From the NCBI GenBank assembly GCA_000526575.1, contig JAGI01000001.1, positions 248,001 through 312,000 of the forward strand: 64,000 nucleotides of DNA. The letters are read 5' to 3'. Every line of letters starts with the position of its first letter. The stretch's first letter is position 1. The notes beneath the pieces were generated by a model, which worked only from the letters and a program-made list of their open reading frames with translations, was not told the DNA's origin and searched no databases. This document shows, piece after piece, positions 61,553 through 64,000 of this stretch. The DNA comes from Clostridium sp. 12(A). GTDB taxonomy: Bacteria; Bacillota; Clostridia; Lachnospirales; Lachnospiraceae. The translations under genes were made by a program, and so were the position numbers.

Positions 61553-61690
61553 ATGAAAAATGAGGGGAAATGTATGCTTTTGGAAAAAGACAATAAAAAA
61601 TGGAGCACCGCAGGATTGGGGAAATACGGCACTCCTAAGAAGAGTTATATAAATTATAACGCAAGAAATCGTTTAAGTAAAGTAAAATAA
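61553..61690 (+). CDS. Possible 45-residue basic small protein
   Basis: A short frame inside a 690-bp gap, with its first Met at 61553 and an internal ATG at 61574 that has a GAGGGG site. The shorter form has 38 residues, is strongly basic and reads LLEKDNKKWSTAGLGKYGTP then KKSYINYNARNRLSKVK. Not recognised. The balanced composition is unlike the AT-rich surroundings, which argues for coding; the small size argues for caution. Confidence 0.35.
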   Translation: MKNEGKCMLLEKDNKKWSTAGLGKYGTPKKSYINYNARNRLSKVK

Positions 61691-61879
61691 GTAAATTTTT
61701 ATCTTTTTAATAAAAAAATTTGTAAATAAAAGTTATTTACGCCTAAATAAAATGAATAGTGATGTTTGTACCATATTGCCGTTATATTCTAAGGCATTGG
61801 TTGAATTCTTCTGCTCATATCCGACGGTTCACCGCATAAACTGTATCATATCTTCCTTTAAAAGACAGGAGGCTGATGC

Positions 61880-63553
61880 ATGGAGAAGATTCTGGACAAT
61901 CGATTTTATGATTTTATTATCAATAATGCATTGATACCCACCTATAATACAGGCGATAACATTACACCCGTTAATGATTTAACTTCCCTGGTTCATATTC
62001 CAAAGGACCAGATGGAGCCATGTGATCTGGGAAAAAATTCTTATCATTTGTTTCCTGCTTTATTCACTTTAGAATCCACCGTAAGCTGTGATGAGCCTGA
62101 TGTAAAAGCACTACAGGAAATTCAGGATACGACTATGTATGGAAGAGGTGTTCTTGTAGGTGTGGTGGATACGGGAATTGATTATCGTCATCCCGTCTTT
62201 ACGCACAATGATAGGACCACCAGAATCATTTCTATCTGGGATCAGACGCAGGAAGGAAGTGTACCACCAAGAGGATTTACCTTTGGTGCAGAATACACTA
62301 GAGAACTGATTAACTTTGCTTTAATCTCAGATCAGCCACTGACTCTGGTACCATCTGTGGATACCATAGGTCATGGAACTGCCATTGCAAGTATTATGGC
62401 AGGCCGTCGGGATGATGCCCATAATTTTGCAGGGATTTCCCCAGAGGCAGATTTGGTCGTTGTCAAATTAAAGGAGGCTAAGGCGAATTTAAAAGAAGTA
62501 TTTTTTGTCCCTCAAAATGCTCTCTGCTATCAGGAATCAGATATCATGCTTGGTATCCGCTACCTGACAGGTGTGGCAAGCCGGTTAAACCGTCCTATTG
62601 TCATTTGTCTGGCATTAGGCAGCAGCCAGGGCGGTCATGATGGGAGAGGGCCTTTAAGTTCGTATCTGGACTATCTGGTACAGCTTCCGCGGACAGGTGT
62701 GGTCGTATCGGCTGGCAATGAGGGAAATAATCAGAGACATTATTATAACAGAACAGACATTGCTCCTTTCTATAATAGCTTTCAGCTTTCTGTGGGAAGA
62801 ATTGACCAGGAATTTATGATGGAAATCTGGCCCTACATACCTTCCAGTCTATTTATAGAGATTACAACACCTACCTATGAAACCTCTCAGATCATAAATC
62901 CAACCGTAGAAGGATGTCAGAGAATTACCTTTCAGACGGTCAATGGAGAGATTTGGGTAAATAATATATTATTTGAGGAAGAGACAGGAGATCAGCTTAT
63001 ACTGCTGAGATTTCGAAATATTCCATCTGGAACATGGTATTTCAGAGTTGGAAGTATGACAGGGGAGCCATTTTCATTTCATTGCTGGCTTCCGTCAGGC
63101 AATTTAATATCAAATGAGACCTTCTTTATAAACTCTGACCCCAATACAACCATTACAGCAGCCGGTGATTCGGCACATCCTTTAACAATCACAGCATATA
63201 ATCAGCAAACTGGGGAAATTCTCCTGGAATCAGGAAGAGGGTATACGAGACTTGGTATAGTGAAACCAGATATTGGTGCACCTGGCTACCGGATTCCCTG
63301 TGCCATACCAGAAGGCCGGTATGGGACCATCACTGGAACTGGGGCAGCAGCAGCTCATACAACTGGAGTAGCTGCCACTATCATGGAGTGGGCCTACAGC
63401 AAAGGTAATTATACCGCTGTAACAGGGAATCAGGTTAACCGTCTGATCATCAGGGAAGCAGCCCGTGACGAAAATCAGACGTATCCCAACAATATTTGGG
63501 GGTACGGAAAGCTGGATCCCAGTGAAATGTACAAACGGTTATTAAGCCAGTAA
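61880..63553 (+). CDS. S8 (subtilisin-like) protease homologue lacking the catalytic serine
   Basis: A 557-residue S8-family protein of the clostridial Csp-like group, without a signal peptide. Asp97 (VGVVDTGIDYRHP) and His165 (TIGHGTAIASIMAG) of the triad and the oxyanion Asn (VVSAGNEGN, about 277) are intact. At the place of the nucleophile, normally GTS(V/M)A, the sequence reads ITGTGAAAAHTTG; residue 488 is Gly (codon GGG at 63341-63343). A frameshift does not explain it, since the frame continues normally. A Csp-like insert domain is at about 300-430. AGGAGG stands 7 nt before the ATG. Known relatives CspA and CspC of C. difficile are pseudoproteases in germination; a similar role here is inference. 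Confidence 0.92.
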   Translation: MEKILDNRFYDFIINNALIPTYNTGDNITPVNDLTSLVHIPKDQMEPCDLGKNSYHLFPALFTLESTVSCDEPDVKALQEIQDTTMYGRGVLVGVVDTGIDYRHPVFTHNDRTTRIISIWDQTQEGSVPPRGFTFGAEYTRELINFALISDQPLTLVPSVDTIGHGTAIASIMAGRRDDAHNFAGISPEADLVVVKLKEAKANLKEVFFVPQNALCYQESDIMLGIRYLTGVASRLNRPIVICLALGSSQGGHDGRGPLSSYLDYLVQLPRTGVVVSAGNEGNNQRHYYNRTDIAPFYNSFQLSVGRIDQEFMMEIWPYIPSSLFIEITTPTYETSQIINPTVEGCQRITFQTVNGEIWVNNILFEEETGDQLILLRFRNIPSGTWYFRVGSMTGEPFSFHCWLPSGNLISNETFFINSDPNTTITAAGDSAHPLTITAYNQQTGEILLESGRGYTRLGIVKPDIGAPGYRIPCAIPEGRYGTITGTGAAAAHTTGVAATIMEWAYSKGNYTAVTGNQVNRLIIREAARDENQTYPNNIWGYGKLDPSEMYKRLLSQ

Positions 63554-63560
63554 CCGCTTT

Positions 63561-63743
63561 TTACTTCCTGTGTTCCAGCTCTTCCCGGATTCTGGGCTTG
63601 ATCCCTCTTCGATTCATCTCCTTTAGAATGTTTTCGAATTCTCCGGGGGGAGCAGAGGGGGCTTTGATTTCCATGCTTGCGGCTTCTAGCTGGTCAAATT
63701 CATCGGCCCACTGTTTCTCGGTTTTCTTTACTCGATGTTTCAA
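63561..63743 (-). CDS. Small hypothetical protein, 60 residues
   Basis: A 60-residue, charged, probably helical protein. It begins KHRVKKTEKQWADEFDQLEA and ends with EFENILKEMNRRGIKPRIRE plus a few more charged residues. The TTG at 63743 follows a near-perfect GGGAGGTGATAA site, which decides the start; an ATG frame reaching 63818 would add a membrane helix but lacks any site. Not recognised. Its stop is 7 bp from the convergent S8 gene's stop. Confidence 0.65.
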   Translation of the reverse strand: MKHRVKKTEKQWADEFDQLEAASMEIKAPSAPPGEFENILKEMNRRGIKPRIREELEHRK

Positions 63744-63895
63744 ATTATCACCTCCCAGAAAATTATATAACGATTGTAAAGCCGCAATAAGGATTAAGCT
63801 ATATGAAAATATTTCCATATTTTTACAATGATTAATATTTAATTTTTCTTTTCCTATATTATAATAGGAAGGGATTAACTAATCCAACCAATAAA

Positions 63896-63939
63896 AAAAC
63901 ACCGGAACCCCTTGTGTTTACAAGGAAATCCGGTGTTTT
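63896..63939 (-). terminator. Terminator of the tRNA gene
   Basis: AAAACACCGGA (63896-63906) and TCCGGTGTTTT (63929-63939) pair; on the - strand the stem ends in TTTTTTT. It follows the tRNA directly. Confidence 0.85.
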
Positions 63940-63955
63940 CACCGTTTACCTGACA

Positions 63956-64000
63956 TGCGGGTAACAGGACTTGAACCTGCACGGTATCCCACCAGAACCT
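63956..64000 (-). tRNA. tRNA-Leu, 3' part only (cut by the window edge)
   Basis: Read on the - strand, the last 45 bases are the 3' end of a class II tRNA: a long variable arm (GGT GGGAT ACC), the T arm GCAGG-TTCAAGT-CCTGT and acceptor 3' strand TACCCGC, then discriminator A. A long variable arm plus discriminator A points to leucine rather than serine or tyrosine. CCA is not encoded. The anticodon lies outside the window. Confidence 0.8.

Noticed and set aside
63744-63818. N-terminal membrane helix of the small protein at 63561
   Set aside because: No ribosome site at the upstream ATG; a near-perfect GGGAGGTGAT site decides for the TTG at 63743.

Overview
The window looks like a chromosome segment of an anaerobic, spore-forming, plant-glycan-using clostridium, most likely of the Lachnospiraceae (Lacrimispora / Clostridium saccharolyticum-like). 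Reasons: moderately AT-rich DNA, strong AGGAGG ribosome sites, TTG and GTG starts, a class III fructose-1,6-bisphosphatase, CUT1 sugar transporters paired with YesM/YesN-type regulators, several AraC regulators, and Lachnospiraceae-style RHS and S8 proteins. This placement is from gene content only; no database search was possible.

Layout. 0-9.3 kb: the 3' end of a probable GH94-like protein, a TetR remnant, an M23 peptidase, an iron alcohol dehydrogenase, and three divergent regulator/enzyme pairs (NTF2-like/ArsR, flavin reductase/AraC, YhdH oxidoreductase/MarR). 9.4-15 kb: MBL hydrolase, fbp, a DUF1700 membrane protein, and two tandem NlpC/P60 hydrolases with matching promoters. 15-16.25 kb: AT-rich DNA without a clear gene. 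16.25-21.3 kb: a SRDS-repeat protein with a forespore-type promoter, a rhodanese, then a five-gene operon (phosphodiesterase, RNA methyltransferase, papain-like lipoprotein, RdgB, second phosphodiesterase). 21.4-25.2 kb: a two-component system, a 31-codon peptide ORF and two NTF2/SnoaL-like genes; the promoters of both halves share one conserved box.

25.2-48.4 kb is a glycan-utilisation locus: a GH4 enzyme with a divergent AraC regulator, two GH105 unsaturated-uronide hydrolases, a YesM/YesN pair, two CUT1 ABC transporters, two GH38 alpha-mannosidases, a HAD phosphatase and another AraC regulator. No enzyme here has a signal peptide, so oligosaccharides are probably imported and then split in the cytoplasm. 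The GH105 plus GH38 pairing suggests a uronic-acid- and mannose-containing glycan; this is inference.

48.5-57.7 kb is accessory DNA: hypothetical genes, a phage-tail-like protein, a protein with a roughly 10-residue tryptophan repeat and a cohesin-like end, a 1777-residue RHS/YD-repeat protein with a variable C-terminal tip, and its probable DUF5071 immunity protein. 57.7-59.5 kb is decaying DNA: near-identical 31-bp repeats flank a sugar-binding protein without a signal peptide and a frameshifted S8 protease fragment. 59.5-64 kb: a large probable alpha/alpha-barrel protein, an S8 protease homologue with its catalytic serine replaced by glycine, a small conserved-looking protein, and a tRNA-Leu cut by the window edge.

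The best candidates for undescribed biology are the two-component/SnoaL-like module at 21.4-25.1 kb, the Trp-repeat plus RHS system at 50.7-57.5 kb, the S8 pseudoprotease, and the SRDS-repeat candidate spore protein.
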